The notes under the pieces: generated by a model
Database searches by the model: none
What the model was told of the DNA's origin: nothing
Seen by the model: only the letters and a program-made list of their open reading frames with translations
Program-made: the position numbers and the translations under genes
In this document: one piece after another, positions 26,415 to 37,530 of the stretch
Position numbering within the stretch: position 1 is the first letter of the stretch
Layout: every line of letters starts with the position of its first letter
From: Trinickia dabaoshanensis
GTDB taxonomy: Bacteria; Pseudomonadota; Gammaproteobacteria; Burkholderiales; Burkholderiaceae
Direction: 5' to 3'
Assembly: GCF_002879885.1 (NCBI RefSeq)
Contig: NZ_PNYA01000001.1
Coordinates: 124,001 to 188,000 of the forward strand
Length of the DNA stretch: 64,000 nt

Positions 26415-27353
26415 TCATCGCCCTTCCGCCACCGCCGTGCTCTTGCCGCGATTGACGATCGCCAGCGCCGACGCCACCATCGAACCCAAATCCGACAGAT
26501 TGCCCGGCACGATCAACGTGTTACCGGCCTTGGCGAGGTTGCCGAAGGCATTGACGTACTGCTCGGCCACCTTGAGGTTGACGGCATCCATACCGCCCGT
26601 CGATTGAATCGCTTCGGCGATTTTTCGGATGGCCTGAGCGTTCGCTTCGGCCACCGCTAAAATCGCGGCCGCCTGCCCTTGCGCCTGATTGATGGCCGCT
26701 TGTTTCTCGCCTTCCGACTTCTGGATCGCCGCTTCGCGCCCGCCCGAGGCGATGTTGATCTGCTCCTGCTTACGCCCCTCCGACGCCGCGATCAACGCAC
26801 GTTTCTCGCGCTCCGCCGTAATCTGCGCCTGCATGGCATGCAAGATCTCCTTGGGCGGCGTCAAATCCTTGATTTCATAGCGAAGCACTTTGACGCCCCA
26901 GCTGGAAGCCGCCTCGTCCAGCGCGGAAACCACGCTGTGGTTGATCAAGTCGCGCTCCTCGAACGTCTTGTCGAGTTCGAGCCGGCCGATCACCGAACGC
27001 AACGTCGTTTGCGATAGCTGCGTAATCGCCTGCACGTAATTGCTCGAACCGTACGAGGCCTTCATCGCATCGGTCACTTGGAAATACAGCACGCCGTCGA
27101 CTTGCAGTTGCGTGTTGTCGCGCGTAATGCAAATTTGGCCCGGTACATCGAGCGGGATTTCTTTGAGTACGTGCCGGTAGGCGACGCGATCGGCGAACGG
27201 CAACACGATGTTCAGGCCGGGTACGAGCGTCGCGTGATAACGGCCGAAGCGTTCGAGAACCCATGCATGTTGCTGAGGCACGATCTTGATCGTCTGCGCG
27301 GCGATCGCGATCACGACGATGAGCAGCACAACCCCGACGATAGTCATATCCAT
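26415..27353 (-). CDS. SPFH/Band 7 protein, paraslipin (QmcA-like)
   Basis: A 312-residue stomatin-like protein. One N-terminal membrane segment (residues 3-21, TIVGVVLLIVVIAIAAQ) is followed by an SPFH domain (VPQQHAWVLERFGRY...LVPGLNIVLPF), a coiled coil rich in Ala/Glu/Gln (about 185-240), and a conserved C-terminal tail. Family members form large cage oligomers on the membrane and often partner an NfeD protein or FtsH-type protease. It lies 3 bp after nfeD, confirming the pair. Confidence 0.92.
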   Translation of the reverse strand: MDMTIVGVVLLIVVIAIAAQTIKIVPQQHAWVLERFGRYHATLVPGLNIVLPFADRVAYRHVLKEIPLDVPGQICITRDNTQLQVDGVLYFQVTDAMKASYGSSNYVQAITQLSQTTLRSVIGRLELDKTFEERDLINHSVVSALDEAASSWGVKVLRYEIKDLTPPKEILHAMQAQITAEREKRALIAASEGRKQEQINIASGGREAAIQKSEGEKQAAINQAQGQAAAILAVAEANAQAIRKIAEAIQSTGGMDAVNLKVAEQYVNAFGNLAKAGNTLIVPGNLSDLGSMVASALAIVNRGKSTAVAEGR

Positions 27354-27356
27354 TGT

Positions 27357-27821
27357 TCACTCCTTCGTTGTCGATACGGGATGATGAGAAGCATGCTTGC
27401 GCGCGACCAGCACGAGACGATTCGCGCGGACGGCCGCGATCTCGTACTCGCGCGCGTCCTCACGCTCGCCCGGCGCAAGCTCGACATCCCACTCGGCCCC
27501 GCGGTACGGCACGCGCGCGCGGCGATCGCGCCAGGCGCTGACTTCAACCGGCGCGCCGACGTCCAACACGACGTCGGGGTTCGTCGAGGTATCGCGTCGC
27601 TGCCGGTGGCCGAAACGCGAACGGCGCAGTACGACGACGGCGGCCAGCGCGACGAGCGCCGCCCACACGCACTGCGCGGCCAGGCTCGCGCCGTTCAGCT
27701 TCACGAGCGCGCCGGCGAGAAAGCCAAGCGCGATCATCAGCAAGTAAAACGTGCCCGTGAGCAACTCGGCAACGATCAGCGCCCCCGCACCGATCCACCA
27801 CAGAAAATCGTTCGGCGCCAT
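27357..27821 (-). CDS. NfeD-like membrane protein
   Basis: A 154-residue short NfeD protein with two to three transmembrane segments in the first ~75 residues (FLWWIGAGALIVAELLTG; a second and third around MIALGFLAGALV and VWAALVALAAVVVL). A C-terminal OB-fold NfeD domain follows (VGAPVEVSAWRDRRARVPYRGAEWDVEL). NfeD partners SPFH proteins at the membrane. First gene of the pair, upstream of the paraslipin. Confidence 0.9.
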   Translation of the reverse strand: MAPNDFLWWIGAGALIVAELLTGTFYLLMIALGFLAGALVKLNGASLAAQCVWAALVALAAVVVLRRSRFGHRQRRDTSTNPDVVLDVGAPVEVSAWRDRRARVPYRGAEWDVELAPGEREDAREYEIAAVRANRLVLVARKHASHHPVSTTKE

Positions 27822-27834
27822 AACGGTCTCCTCG

Positions 27835-27865
27835 AAAAAAAACGCCCCGGATACACCGGGGCGTT
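27835..27865 (-). terminator. Rho-independent terminator after ppsA
   Basis: A 10-bp stem AACGCCCCGG (27841-27850)/CCGGGGCGTT (27856-27865) with loop ATACA. On the minus strand it runs into a T8 tract (27842-27835). It ends the ppsA transcript and isolates it from nfeD. Confidence 0.9.
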
Positions 27866-27916
27866 ATAGCACGAAGCAGGGTCCGACTTGGTGGTCGGGC
27901 CCTCGACTTCGGACCG

Positions 27917-30319
27917 TTACTTCGTCGTTTTAGCCAACGCTTGCCACGTATCGATGATCGTGTCGGGGTTCAGCGAAATCGACGCAATGCCTTCATCCGC
28001 CAGCCACTGCGCGAAATCGGGGTGATCCGACGGGCCTTGGCCGCAGATACCGACGTACTTGTCCATACGGCGGCACGTTTCGATCGCGCGCTTGAGCAGG
28101 AACTTGACGGCCTCGTCGCGCTCATCGAAGTCGACCGCCAGCAATTCCATGCCGGAATCGCGATCGAGGCCGAGCGTCAACTGCGTCAAGTCGTTCGAGC
28201 CGATCGAGAAGCCGTCGAAGTGCTGCAGGAACTGCTCGGCCAAAATCGCATTGGACGGCACTTCGCACATCATGATCAGCCGCAAGCCCTTTTCGCCGCG
28301 CTTCAGGCCGAACTTCTCGAGCAAACCGACCACGCGTTCCGCCTGCTTCACGGTACGGACGAACGGCACCATGATCTCGACGTTCGTAAGGCCCATGTCC
28401 TCGCGCACACGCTTGAGCGCCATGCATTCCATCTCGAACGCTTGCGCGAAATCCTGTGCGATGTAACGCGACGCGCCACGGAAGCCGAGCATCGGATTTT
28501 CTTCGTCCGGCTCGTAGCGCGAGCCGCCGATGAGCTTCTTGTACTCGTTCGACTTGAAGTCGGACAGACGCACGATCACGGGCCGCGGATAGAACGCCGC
28601 CGCGATCGTCGCAATGCCTTCGGTCAGCTTGTCGACGTAAAACGCCCGCGGCGATGCATGCCCGCGCGCCACGCTTTCCACCGCCTTCTTCAAATCCTGA
28701 TCGACGTTCGGATACTCGAGGATCGCCTTCGGGTGTACGCCGATGTTGTTGTTGATGATGAACTCGAGCCGCGCGAGACCCACGCCCGCATTCGGCAGTT
28801 GCGAGAAGTCGAACGCGAGTTGCGGGTTGCCGACGTTCATCATGATCTTGACCGGGATCGGCGGCAATTCGCCGCGCGAGACTTCGGTCACTTCGGTTTC
28901 GAGCAGCCCGTCGTAGATCTTGCCTTCGTCGCCTTCGGCGCACGAAACCGTCACGAGCGAACCGTCCTTGAGGACGTCCGTCGCATCGCCGCAGCCCACG
29001 ACCGCCGGCACGCCGAGTTCGCGGGCGATGATGGCCGCGTGGCACGTGCGGCCGCCGCGATTCGTGACGATCGCCGCCGCGCGCTTCATCACGGGCTCCC
29101 AGTTCGGGTCCGTCATGTCGGCCACGAGCACGTCGCCCGGTTGCACGCGTTCCATTTCCGACGGATCGTGGATCACGCGCACACGGCCCGCACCGATCTT
29201 TTGCCCGATCGCCCGGCCCGTCGCCAGCACTTGCGATTGGCCGCGCAGCTTGAAGCGCTGCTCGACCTTGCCCGCGCCTTGGCTCTTCACCGTTTCAGGG
29301 CGCGCCTGCAAGATGAAGATCTTGCCGTCGCGGCCGTCCTTGCCCCACTCGATGTCCATCGGACGCTGGTAGTGCTTTTCGATGATGACGGCGTACTTGG
29401 CCAATTCGATCACGTCTTCGTCGGTGATCGAGAAGCGGTTGCGCTGCTCGTGCGATACGTCGATCGTCTTCACGCGGCCCGGCTCGCCCGGCTTCGTGAA
29501 CTCCATCTTGATCAGCTTGGAGCCGATCGAACGACGGATGATCGGGTACTTGCCTTGTTCCAGCGTGGTCTTGAACACGTAGAACTCGTCCGGATTCACG
29601 GCGCCTTGCACGACCGTTTCACCCAGGCCGTAGCTCGACGTGATGAACACGGCGTCTTTGAAACCCGATTCGGTATCGAGCGTGAACATGACGCCGGCCG
29701 CGCCGACGTCGGAACGCACCATACGCTGAACGCCCGCGGAGAGTGCGACTTCGGCGTGCGTGAAGCCCTTGTGGACGCGATACGAGATGGCGCGATCGTT
29801 ATAGAGCGACGCGAAGACGTGCTTCATGCGATCGAGGACGTCCTCGATGCCGACCACGTTCAGATAGCTCTCCTGTTGCCCCGCGAACGACGCGTCGGGC
29901 AAATCCTCTGCCGTCGCCGACGAACGCACGGCGAACGACAGCTCTTCGGGGGAGCTTTTTTGGAGTGTCTCGAATTGAGCGCGGATCTCGGACTCGAGGC
30001 GCGGCTGCATCGGCGCATCGACGATCCACGCACGGATTTCCTTACCGGCGGCCGCGAGCGCCTTGACGTCGTCGACGTCCAGCGTTTCGAGGCGAGCGGC
30101 AATCCGTTCGGTCAAATTGTTGTGCTTGAGGAAATCGCGGAACGCGAGCGCGGTCGTCGCGAAGCCCGTGGGCACGCGTACACCCGCCTCAGCCAATTGG
30201 CTGATCATCTCGCCGAGCGACGCATTCTTGCCGCCCACGATCTCTACATCGGTCATCCGTAGCTGTTCAAACGGAATTACATACGCCTGATCCTTCGCGA
30301 TGTTTGCTGCGTTAGTCAT
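27917..30319 (-). CDS. ppsA: Phosphoenolpyruvate synthase
   Basis: An 800-residue enzyme making PEP from pyruvate and ATP for gluconeogenesis. The N-terminal ATP-grasp-like PEP/pyruvate-binding domain starts [15 protein letters not shown]. The central phospho-histidine domain has [10 protein letters not shown] with the catalytic His and the adjacent Thr target. The C-terminal TIM barrel holds [18 protein letters not shown] and the CGQGPSDHP cysteine loop. It is divergent from ppsR, whose product controls it by reversible phosphorylation of the threonine next to the catalytic His. Confidence 0.97.
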   Translation of the reverse strand: MTNAANIAKDQAYVIPFEQLRMTDVEIVGGKNASLGEMISQLAEAGVRVPTGFATTALAFRDFLKHNNLTERIAARLETLDVDDVKALAAAGKEIRAWIVDAPMQPRLESEIRAQFETLQKSSPEELSFAVRSSATAEDLPDASFAGQQESYLNVVGIEDVLDRMKHVFASLYNDRAISYRVHKGFTHAEVALSAGVQRMVRSDVGAAGVMFTLDTESGFKDAVFITSSYGLGETVVQGAVNPDEFYVFKTTLEQGKYPIIRRSIGSKLIKMEFTKPGEPGRVKTIDVSHEQRNRFSITDEDVIELAKYAVIIEKHYQRPMDIEWGKDGRDGKIFILQARPETVKSQGAGKVEQRFKLRGQSQVLATGRAIGQKIGAGRVRVIHDPSEMERVQPGDVLVADMTDPNWEPVMKRAAAIVTNRGGRTCHAAIIARELGVPAVVGCGDATDVLKDGSLVTVSCAEGDEGKIYDGLLETEVTEVSRGELPPIPVKIMMNVGNPQLAFDFSQLPNAGVGLARLEFIINNNIGVHPKAILEYPNVDQDLKKAVESVARGHASPRAFYVDKLTEGIATIAAAFYPRPVIVRLSDFKSNEYKKLIGGSRYEPDEENPMLGFRGASRYIAQDFAQAFEMECMALKRVREDMGLTNVEIMVPFVRTVKQAERVVGLLEKFGLKRGEKGLRLIMMCEVPSNAILAEQFLQHFDGFSIGSNDLTQLTLGLDRDSGMELLAVDFDERDEAVKFLLKRAIETCRRMDKYVGICGQGPSDHPDFAQWLADEGIASISLNPDTIIDTWQALAKTTK

Positions 30320-30405
30320 ACAAGCCCCTAAGTGTGAAAAAAATACTCAGTCGCGCGTGTGGGCTTGGTGCGCGCGGGCCATTGGAACCCGGTGCGCAGC
30401 ACGCG

Positions 30406-30466
30406 CAACCTGTTGGAGAAGCAATCGCCGCGCGCGGCCGATCGCAATTGCTTATCCAACAGGTTG
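30406..30466. repeat. Long imperfect hairpin between ppsA and ppsR
   Basis: CAACCTGTTGGA (30406-30417) is the exact reverse complement of 30455-30466. After one mismatch the pairing continues for 7 more bp (30419-30425 with 30447-30453), giving 19 of 20 pairs and a 21-nt loop. It lies in the 298-bp divergent region between ppsA and ppsR. No T-tract follows in either direction, so an operator or leader structure is more likely than a terminator. Confidence 0.6.
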
Positions 30467-30617
30467 TCCGCTATTCTACCCTGCTTCTATCTCCGCGCTT
30501 GCTCCGGCACGACCGCGAGATGACAAAATGACCCGCTAGGGGCACCGTTGCACGCGAAAACGCGCGACAATCGCGTTTTCTCCCGCAGCGCCCGCGCTGC
30601 TTCCGACGCGTTTGCCG

Positions 30618-31433
30618 ATGCCGCCTACCGTATTTATCGTCTCCGACGGAACAGGGATCACCGCCGAAACGTTCGCGCACTCGATCCTGTCCCAATTCGA
30701 CCAAAAGTTCCGCCTCGTGCGGGTCCCGTTCGTGGACTCGGTCGACAAAGCCTACGCCACGATCGAAAAGATCTCCGAATCGGCCGAACTCGACGGGCGC
30801 CGCCCGATCGTCTTCACGACGCTCGTCGACAGTGCGTCGAACGCGATCGTCAAAAACTCGAACGCGCTCGTACTCGACATCTTCCAGCAGTTCGTCGAAC
30901 CGCTGGAGCAGGAACTCGAGATGAAGTCGACCCACGCGATAGGGCGCGGGCACCAGAACGCCGATACCGACGAGTACAAGACGCGGATCGAAGCGATCAA
31001 CTTCTCGCTCGCGCACGACGACGGTCAGTCGAACCGCAATCTCGCCGATGCGGATGTGATCCTCGTCGGTGTCTCTCGTAGCGGAAAAACGCCGACGAGC
31101 CTGTACCTCGCCATGCAATACGGCGTGAAAGCGGCCAACTATCCGTTGATTCCCGAGGATTTCGAGCGCGGCAAGCTGCCTACGCCGCTCATCGCGCACC
31201 GGGACAAGCTGTTCGGGTTGTCGATCGATCCGCAGCGGCTCTCCGAGATTCGTAATGAGCGCCGCCCCGGCAGCAAGTACGCCGCGCCGGAGAATTGCCG
31301 CTATGAAATCAACGAGGCCGAAGCGCTGATGCGCAGAGAAGGGATCAAGTGGTTGTCGTCGACGCATAAGTCGATCGAGGAGATCGCCACCACGATCCTG
31401 CAGGAAATCAAGCTCGACCGGCCGACTTATTGA
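30618..31433 (+). CDS. ppsR: PEP synthase regulatory protein (bifunctional kinase/pyrophosphorylase)
   Basis: A 271-residue DUF299 protein that inactivates PpsA by ADP-dependent phosphorylation and reactivates it by Pi-dependent dephosphorylation. The P-loop is [16 protein letters not shown] (about residue 151 on). The N-terminus [16 protein letters not shown] is canonical, so the ATG at 30618 is chosen over the TTG two codons upstream. It is divergent from its target ppsA, a typical betaproteobacterial pairing. Confidence 0.95.
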   Translation: MPPTVFIVSDGTGITAETFAHSILSQFDQKFRLVRVPFVDSVDKAYATIEKISESAELDGRRPIVFTTLVDSASNAIVKNSNALVLDIFQQFVEPLEQELEMKSTHAIGRGHQNADTDEYKTRIEAINFSLAHDDGQSNRNLADADVILVGVSRSGKTPTSLYLAMQYGVKAANYPLIPEDFERGKLPTPLIAHRDKLFGLSIDPQRLSEIRNERRPGSKYAAPENCRYEINEAEALMRREGIKWLSSTHKSIEEIATTILQEIKLDRPTY

Positions 31434-31530
31434 GATTGAAAGCGCGAGCGGGCGTTAACCGCCGCGTTGCGTTGGGCTTGCCGGCGGATTTTCGAGCCGC
31501 CGGGGCGATTCACCTCGGTGGACTCTGGAC

Positions 31531-32316
31531 TCAACGCGCGGCGCGCTGCTGGCGGCACTGTTCGAACAAACAGATCGCCGCCGCTGCGGCCACGTTCAGC
31601 GACTCCATGCCGCCCGGCTGCGGAATCGTCAGACGATGCTCGACGGCGGCGCGCCACGGTGCCGATACGCCCGCCCCTTCGTTGCCGAACACCCAGGCGA
31701 TCGGGCCTGTCAGATCGCAGTCGTAGAGGGCCTGGGGGCCATGCGAATCGGTGATGGCGGCCGGTACGGCCAGTCGCTCGATCAGCGTGGCAGCGTCGAT
31801 GTCTTCATGGATATCGAGCAGGAAATGGGCGCCCATGCCCGAGCGGAGTACCTTCGACGACCAGGCGTAGGCCGTGCCGGGCGCGCAAAACACCTGTTTG
31901 ACGCCGGCCGCCGCCGCGCTGCGCAGGATCGAGCCGACGTTGCCCGCGTCTTGAACGCCGTCGAGCACGACACAGGTCACCGCGACCCGCTCGGGTAGCG
32001 ACGCGGCAAGCTTGCGCACGACCAACAGCATCCCTACGCCGTGCACCACGCTCGACAATTGCCCGAACAGTGTATCGGGCAGTACGACGACGCGCTCGGC
32101 CTCGAGCCTTGCAACGATGGCTTGCGCCTCGTCATGGCGCAATGCCCCTTCCGTCACGACACAGGTTTCGGGCTGCCCCGCCACGTCGAGATAGGCGCTC
32201 GCCAAATGAAAGCCCTCCAGCAACGCTTGGCCGCCCTTCTTTTGCTGATGGGTGGATGCGGCTAGCGCCTTGAGACGCTTGTACAGGGGGTTGTCGCGCG
32301 AGGTGATCGCTTTCAC
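31531..32316 (-). CDS. TrmH/SpoU family RNA 2'-O-methyltransferase
   Basis: A 261-residue SPOUT (trefoil-knot) RNA methyltransferase. The N-terminal substrate-binding domain (ITSRDNPLYKRLKALA) is followed by the SpoU core with motif 1 LDGVQDAGNVGSILRSA, motif 2 WVFGNEGAGVS and motif 3 LTIPQPGGMESLNVAAA. The target nucleotide cannot be assigned. It is the last gene of the long minus-strand series, 57 bp after rnhB, and converges on ppsR. Confidence 0.9.
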   Translation of the reverse strand: MKAITSRDNPLYKRLKALAASTHQQKKGGQALLEGFHLASAYLDVAGQPETCVVTEGALRHDEAQAIVARLEAERVVVLPDTLFGQLSSVVHGVGMLLVVRKLAASLPERVAVTCVVLDGVQDAGNVGSILRSAAAAGVKQVFCAPGTAYAWSSKVLRSGMGAHFLLDIHEDIDAATLIERLAVPAAITDSHGPQALYDCDLTGPIAWVFGNEGAGVSAPWRAAVEHRLTIPQPGGMESLNVAAAAAICLFEQCRQQRAAR

Positions 32317-32373
32317 GGAAATAGGCTGAAAAGTGGCCGCCTAGTGGCAGGCGACGCGTTCGGATTGATGGGT

Positions 32374-33219
32374 CTATTGGTCGGCGCTTACGCCGGCTGC
32401 GCCCGACGCAAACGGATCGTTCAGGATAGCTTGCTCGCCGAACGCATCTGAGCCGATTTCAATCTCGAGCGCAATGGCGCCCGCGCTTGCCGGCGCTGTC
32501 GTGCCGATGCCGAGGCGCGCGAACGCGGCCCGCACCGGCGCGAACGAGCGGCGATGATGCTCGCACGGCCCATGCTCGGCCAGCGCCGCCAAATGCTGCG
32601 GCGTGCCGTAACCGGCGTGCGCATCGAAGCCATAAGCGGGAAACTGCGCGTGAAGCTCGAGCAGCATCCGGTCGCGCGTGACTTTCGCCAGAATCGACGC
32701 CGCCGAAATCGCCGGCACGAGCGCATCGCCGCCGATCACCGCTTCGCTCCGGACGGAAAGCTCGGGGCACCGGTTGCCGTCGATACGCGCAAGCGTCGGG
32801 GTCAGCGACAGCCCCTCTACCGCCCGCTTCATGGCCAGCATCGTCGCGTGCAGGATATTGAGCCGGTCGATTTCCTCGACACTCGCCGATGCCACGCAAT
32901 AGCTCAGCGAACGCTCGACGATCTTCTCGTACAGCGCCTCGCGCTTTTTCGCGCTCAGCGCTTTCGAATCGTCGAGACCACGGATGCGGCGCTTCGGATC
33001 GAGAATGACGGCAGCGGCAACCACCGGCCCGGCCAACGGCCCGCGGCCCGCCTCGTCGACGCCGCAAACGATATCGAGCGGCGAATTGAAATCGAGCGCC
33101 CCTTGCGGCGAGAGACTACCGCCTCGAGCGCGACTCGAACCGGGCGCGCTCGCCGAGGCGGCATCGACCCGGGGCTCGGCGGATGCGCGCTTTGCGCGCG
33201 GCGGTCGCGAACTCGTCAT
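32374..33219 (-). CDS. rnhB: Ribonuclease HII
   Basis: A 281-residue RNase HII that removes ribonucleotides from RNA:DNA hybrids. It has the core motif [19 protein letters not shown], the [11 protein letters not shown] loop and the catalytic Asp in [10 protein letters not shown] ~47-residue basic N-terminal extension ([16 protein letters not shown]...) and a short C-terminal tail exceed the usual ~200-residue core. The start at 33219 overlaps the lpxB stop by 4 bp (ATGA), so I prefer it to open codons further up. Confidence 0.93.
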   Translation of the reverse strand: MTSSRPPRAKRASAEPRVDAASASAPGSSRARGGSLSPQGALDFNSPLDIVCGVDEAGRGPLAGPVVAAAVILDPKRRIRGLDDSKALSAKKREALYEKIVERSLSYCVASASVEEIDRLNILHATMLAMKRAVEGLSLTPTLARIDGNRCPELSVRSEAVIGGDALVPAISAASILAKVTRDRMLLELHAQFPAYGFDAHAGYGTPQHLAALAEHGPCEHHRRSFAPVRAAFARLGIGTTAPASAGAIALEIEIGSDAFGEQAILNDPFASGAAGVSADQ

Positions 33220-34385
33220 GGGCGCGGCTTCCTCGCTTCGATGACGCGCGCAACCGCCTCGGCCGCGCGCTCGGCCGTGTTCCTGCGCAGCGTCAAATGC
33301 ATCTGCGTGAACACCTCCGTGAGCGTGCGCCGGTTTGCGTCGTCGTGCAACTGCACGAGCGTCGCGTCGGCCAGCGCTTCCGGCGTGGCGAAGTGCTGAA
33401 GCAGCTCCGGCACGACAAAGCGCTCCGCCAAGATATTCGGCAGGCCGACGTACGGCAAGTACCCTTGCCGGCGCATGATTTGCCCCGTCAGCCAAGGCAC
33501 CTTGTAGGAGATCACCATCGGCTTCTTGAGCAACGCCGCTTCGAGCGTAACCGTGCCGCTTTTGACGAGCACGGCATCGGCCGCGGTCATCGCGCGTTGC
33601 GCATCGCCGTCGGTCAGCGTGAGCGCGAGTTCGGGGTGCGCCGCGACGAGCGGCTGCAGCAGCTCGCGCAACGCGGGCGTGGCGGCCGGCATCACGAATC
33701 GCAAACCCGGCTCGCGGCGCTGCATGATCGCCATCGCGGCGAAGAACGTCGGACCGATCAGCCCGATTTCGGAGCGCCGGCTACCGGGCAACACGGCAAC
33801 GATGGGCCCCGAGGCAGGCAGGCCCAGCGCTGCGCGGGCACCGGCGACGTCGGGCTCCAGGGGGATTTCGTCCGCGAGCGGATGACCCACGTAGCTGGCC
33901 GATACGCCGGCTTTTTCCAGCAACGCCGTCTCGAACGGGAACACGCAGAGCATATGATCGACGGCCTTGACGATCGTCTTGATGCGTCCGCCGCGCCACG
34001 CCCAAATCGAGGGGCACACGAAATGAATCGTCGGGATACCGGCCCCGCGCAGTGCCCGCTCCAACCCGAAATTGAAATCGGGGGCATCGACGCCGATAAA
34101 CACGTGCGGCGGCTCGGCCAGCAATTGATGCTTGAGCTCGTTGCGGATACGAAGGATTTCGGGGATGTGCCGCAGCGCTTCGACGTAGCCGCGCACGGCG
34201 AGCTTGTCCATCGGCCAATGGGCCTCGAAGCCTTGAGCGGCCATGCGCGGACCGCCAATGCCGTAGTACCGTGAAGCCGGCGGCAAGACGCGCGTGAGAC
34301 CGCCGAGCAGCGAAGCCGCCAGCAAATCGCCGGACGGCTCGCCCGCAACCATCGCGATACGCAACGCTTTCGATTGCAACGTCAT
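33216..34385 (-). CDS. lpxB: Lipid-A-disaccharide synthase
   Basis: A 389-residue GT19 glycosyltransferase joining UDP-2,3-diacylglucosamine and lipid X into the lipid A disaccharide. It shows the N-terminal [14 protein letters not shown], the [13 protein letters not shown] loop, [10 protein letters not shown] and a donor-site region ([12 protein letters not shown]). It is a peripheral inner-membrane enzyme. It lies 3 bp after lpxA and overlaps rnhB. Confidence 0.97.
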   Translation of the reverse strand: MTLQSKALRIAMVAGEPSGDLLAASLLGGLTRVLPPASRYYGIGGPRMAAQGFEAHWPMDKLAVRGYVEALRHIPEILRIRNELKHQLLAEPPHVFIGVDAPDFNFGLERALRGAGIPTIHFVCPSIWAWRGGRIKTIVKAVDHMLCVFPFETALLEKAGVSASYVGHPLADEIPLEPDVAGARAALGLPASGPIVAVLPGSRRSEIGLIGPTFFAAMAIMQRREPGLRFVMPAATPALRELLQPLVAAHPELALTLTDGDAQRAMTAADAVLVKSGTVTLEAALLKKPMVISYKVPWLTGQIMRRQGYLPYVGLPNILAERFVVPELLQHFATPEALADATLVQLHDDANRRTLTEVFTQMHLTLRRNTAERAAEAVARVIEARKPRP

Positions 34386-34388
34386 CGC

Positions 34389-35177
34389 TTAGCGGATGAT
34401 GCCGCGCTGCGACGTTTCGATGAAGGCAATCAGCTTTTGCACGTGCTCATCGCCGTCGCCGCCGGCGGACGCCAGATCGGCGAGCTGCGTCTTCGCTTCC
34501 TCGAGCGACAAGCCGTTCTTGTACAGCAGCCGGTAGGCGCTGCGCAGCGCGGAGATCGCGTCGGCCGAAAACCCGCGCCGCCGCAACCCTTCGACGTTGA
34601 TGCCGTGCGGCTCCGCCTTGTTGCCGGCCGCGATGACGAAAGGCGGGATGTCCTGCACGAGCGCCGAAGCCCCGCCGAGCATCGAGTGCTCGCCGATTTT
34701 CACGAACTGGTGCACACCGGACATGCCGCCGACGATCGCCCAATCGCCGACGATGACGTGCCCCGCCATCTGCGCGTTGCTCGACAAAATCACGTGGTTG
34801 CCGACACGGCAATCATGGCCGATGTGCACGTATGCCATGACCCAATTGTCGTCGCCGACCGTCGTCACGCCGCCGTCTTGCACCGTCCCGGTGTGGATCG
34901 TCGTGAATTCGCGAATCGTGTTGCGATCGCCGATTTCGAGCCGCGTCGGCTCGCCTTGGTACTTCATGTCTTGCGGACGGCCGCCGACGTTCGCGTAATG
35001 GCCGATCCGATTATCGACCCCGATCGTCGTATGTCCTTCGATGACGCTGTGCGAACCGACGCTCGTGCGCGCGCCGATCGTGACGTTCGCGCCGACGATC
35101 GCATACGGTCCGATCTCGACGTCCTCGCCGAGCTGCGCGCCCGGCTCGATGACCGCTGTGGGATGAATCCTGCTCAT
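34389..35177 (-). CDS. lpxA: UDP-N-acetylglucosamine acyltransferase
   Basis: A 262-residue left-handed beta-helix acyltransferase, the first step of lipid A synthesis. Hexapeptide repeats fill residues 1-180. The catalytic His lies in the [11 protein letters not shown] region and [11 protein letters not shown]. The C-terminal helical domain ([21 protein letters not shown]) is typical. It forms a trimer in the cytosol. Neighbours lpxB, fabZ and lpxD confirm it. Confidence 0.97.
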   Translation of the reverse strand: MSRIHPTAVIEPGAQLGEDVEIGPYAIVGANVTIGARTSVGSHSVIEGHTTIGVDNRIGHYANVGGRPQDMKYQGEPTRLEIGDRNTIREFTTIHTGTVQDGGVTTVGDDNWVMAYVHIGHDCRVGNHVILSSNAQMAGHVIVGDWAIVGGMSGVHQFVKIGEHSMLGGASALVQDIPPFVIAAGNKAEPHGINVEGLRRRGFSADAISALRSAYRLLYKNGLSLEEAKTQLADLASAGGDGDEHVQKLIAFIETSQRGIIR

Positions 35178-35289
35178 GCGCTTATCGCCCTTCTCTATGC
35201 TCAGTTGCGACGTTTCGGCCGCCTCGGCTCGCCATGGTTGGGCATGGGCCGAATGGGCGTCCGCGACCGGCTGCGCTGGCGCAGCCGCG

Positions 35290-35748
35290 TCACTCGTTCG
35301 TGTGCTTCACCGTACACATTAGTTCGGCTTCGGCGGCGGTCACGCCGTCCACTTCCGCACGCGCCTTGAACTTCCAAATACCGCGCATATAACGCTCGAA
35401 CGTTACGTTCAGAATCAGTTGATCGCCCGGCTCGACGACACGCTTGAAGCGCGCCCCATCGATTCCGACGAAGTAGTACAGCGTCGTTTCGGGATCGTGC
35501 GGTTCCTCGGCGAACGTCAGCAAAGCCGCCGTCTGCGCGAGCGCCTCGAGAATCAGGACCCCGGGCATCACCGGGCGTTGGGGGAAGTGCCCCATGAAGT
35601 ACGGTTCGTTGATCGAGACGTTCTTCAATGCCTTGATGCTCTTGTGCGGCTCGAGCTCGAGCACCCTGTCCACGAGCAGGATCGGATAGCGATGCGGCAG
35701 CAGCGTGAGGATCTTATGGATGTCGAGATTGATTTTTTCAGTGCTCAT
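35290..35748 (-). CDS. fabZ: 3-hydroxyacyl-ACP dehydratase FabZ
   Basis: A 152-residue hot-dog-fold dehydratase acting in fatty-acid elongation. It has the typical [14 protein letters not shown], the catalytic His in [15 protein letters not shown] and the Glu in LILEALAQ. It competes with LpxA for 3-hydroxyacyl-ACP, which explains its place between lpxD and lpxA. Confidence 0.97.
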   Translation of the reverse strand: MSTEKINLDIHKILTLLPHRYPILLVDRVLELEPHKSIKALKNVSINEPYFMGHFPQRPVMPGVLILEALAQTAALLTFAEEPHDPETTLYYFVGIDGARFKRVVEPGDQLILNVTFERYMRGIWKFKARAEVDGVTAAEAELMCTVKHTNE

Positions 35749-35865
35749 GGTGTGTCTGCTCCACGCAATGGTCTCGCGCGGGTGATTGACTGCGGATGCT
35801 GATCGCGGCGGCAGGTAGGCCGCCTGCCGGGGCGCCGCCTTGCCAGGCGCAGCCCCGGTGCTTGC

Positions 35866-36939
35866 TCAAGCGTTGTCACCTCGCTCGGCAAGCGTTGCTT
35901 CGAGTGTCTTGATGCGTTCGCGCATCTTGTCCAGATTGCGTACGAGCGCGGCGCTCTTGTTCCATTCGGCATGACCGACGGCCGGGAACGCGCTCGTATA
36001 GATGCCCGGCTTGAGCAGCGACTTCGAGACGCCCGACTTCGCCGTCACGATGACGAAATCGCCGAGCGTCACATGTCCGGCAACGCCGACGGCCCCGCCG
36101 ATCATGCAATGACGGCCGATCGTCGTGCTGCCCGCTATACCGGCACAGCCGGCGATCACCGTGTACGCACCGATCTTGCAATTGTGGCCGATCTGCACGA
36201 GGTTATCGATCTTTACGCACTCCTCGATGATCGTATCGGCCATCGCGCCGCGATCGATCGTAGTATTTGCGCCGATCTCGACGTCGGCGCCGATCGCGAC
36301 GCCGCCCACTTGGGGAATCTTGACCCAACTGCCCGTGCGCGCCTCGCCCTCACCCTCGAAATCGGGGGCGAAACCGAAGCCGTCGGAACCGATGACCGCC
36401 CCGGCATGCACGATGGCACGTGGCCCGATGTTGCAGCCATGATAGACGGCGACGTTCGGATACAGATGCGAGTCTTCGCCGATGCGGGTGCCGCGCCCGA
36501 TCGTCACGTTGGCGTCGATCCGCGCACGCGCGCCGATGACGGCACCTGCCTCGATGACGACGTGCGGCCCGATGACGGCGTCCGGTGCGACCTGCGCGCT
36601 CGGATCGATGACGGCGCTCGGATGCACGCCCGCCGGCGCCTTCGGCGAGGCCAGGTCGATGAACCACTGCGCCACGCGCGCGAAATAAGCGTACGGGTTG
36701 GGTGTGACGATGAAGCTACGCCCCTCGCGCGAGGCGAGTTTGGCCAGATCGCCCGGCGCGATGAGGACGGCGCCGGCTTGCGTCGTCTCGACTTGCGACA
36801 AATATTTCGGATTGGCCAGAAACGCCAATTGATGAGGCTGCGCCTGATCGAGCGGTGCCAGCCCTGCCACCTTCAGGGCCGCGTCGCCTACGACTTCGCC
36901 GCCGAAGCGCTGCGAGATTTGCTCGAGCGTCAATGCCAT
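35866..36939 (-). CDS. lpxD: UDP-3-O-acylglucosamine N-acyltransferase
   Basis: A 357-residue hexapeptide-repeat acyltransferase adding the second 3-hydroxyacyl chain in lipid A synthesis. An N-terminal uridine-binding domain ([17 protein letters not shown]) is followed by a long left-handed beta-helix with the catalytic His in [12 protein letters not shown]-terminal helix ends [14 protein letters not shown]. The 117-bp gap to fabZ contains two short GC hairpins (for example 35809-35815 with 35823-35829). Confidence 0.97.
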   Translation of the reverse strand: MALTLEQISQRFGGEVVGDAALKVAGLAPLDQAQPHQLAFLANPKYLSQVETTQAGAVLIAPGDLAKLASREGRSFIVTPNPYAYFARVAQWFIDLASPKAPAGVHPSAVIDPSAQVAPDAVIGPHVVIEAGAVIGARARIDANVTIGRGTRIGEDSHLYPNVAVYHGCNIGPRAIVHAGAVIGSDGFGFAPDFEGEGEARTGSWVKIPQVGGVAIGADVEIGANTTIDRGAMADTIIEECVKIDNLVQIGHNCKIGAYTVIAGCAGIAGSTTIGRHCMIGGAVGVAGHVTLGDFVIVTAKSGVSKSLLKPGIYTSAFPAVGHAEWNKSAALVRNLDKMRERIKTLEATLAERGDNA

Positions 36940-36958
36940 TCGCGTACCACTCCGTCGT

Positions 36959-37492
36959 TCAGTTCGTGGCGCTGGGGCTCGAGGCGGCCAGCGCCTTCAG
37001 CACCTGATCGGTGATGTCGATGCGCGGGCTCACGTAGACGGCTTCCTGCACGATCAAATCATAGTGCTGCTGCTCGGCGATCTGCTTGATCACCTTGTTC
37101 GCACGATCCAGCACGGCCGCCAACTCTTCGTTGCGGCGCTGATTCAAGTCTTCGCGAAACTCGCGCTGTTTGCGCTGGAATTCCGTGTCGAGATTCGACA
37201 ATTGACTCTGCTTGCTGGCGCGGTCAGTTGGCGATAGCGACGCGGCGTTCTTGTCGAGCTGGTCGGACAAGGTCTTCAGGCGGCTCGCCATGTCTTGCAA
37301 ATCTTTGTCGCGCTTCGCGAATTCCGCCTCGAGCTTGAGCTGGGCGGCCTTCGCCGCCGACGATTCGCGCAGGATGCGATCCGAATTGACCGCCGCGATG
37401 CGGGCCTCTTGCGCTTGAGCGGCGCCCGCCACGAGCGCCCCCGTCAACGCCACCACGCCCACTACACGTTTGAAAAACGTACCGGTTTGCAA
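36959..37492 (-). CDS. skp: OmpH/Skp periplasmic chaperone, TTG start
   Basis: A 177-residue periplasmic chaperone that holds unfolded outer-membrane proteins for BamA. The signal peptide is about residues 1-27 ([23 protein letters not shown]). The mature part begins with [13 protein letters not shown] and has the long coiled-coil tentacle region ([22 protein letters not shown]...). The only well-placed start is TTG at 37492, which follows GAGGAAG by about 5 nt; no ATG or GTG fits. It lies between bamA and lpxD as in most proteobacteria. Confidence 0.88.
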   Translation of the reverse strand: MQTGTFFKRVVGVVALTGALVAGAAQAQEARIAAVNSDRILRESSAAKAAQLKLEAEFAKRDKDLQDMASRLKTLSDQLDKNAASLSPTDRASKQSQLSNLDTEFQRKQREFREDLNQRRNEELAAVLDRANKVIKQIAEQQHYDLIVQEAVYVSPRIDITDQVLKALAASSPSATN

Positions 37493-37530
37493 AATCTTCC
37501 TCTCGATGCTGGACAGGGTATGGCGCGCAG

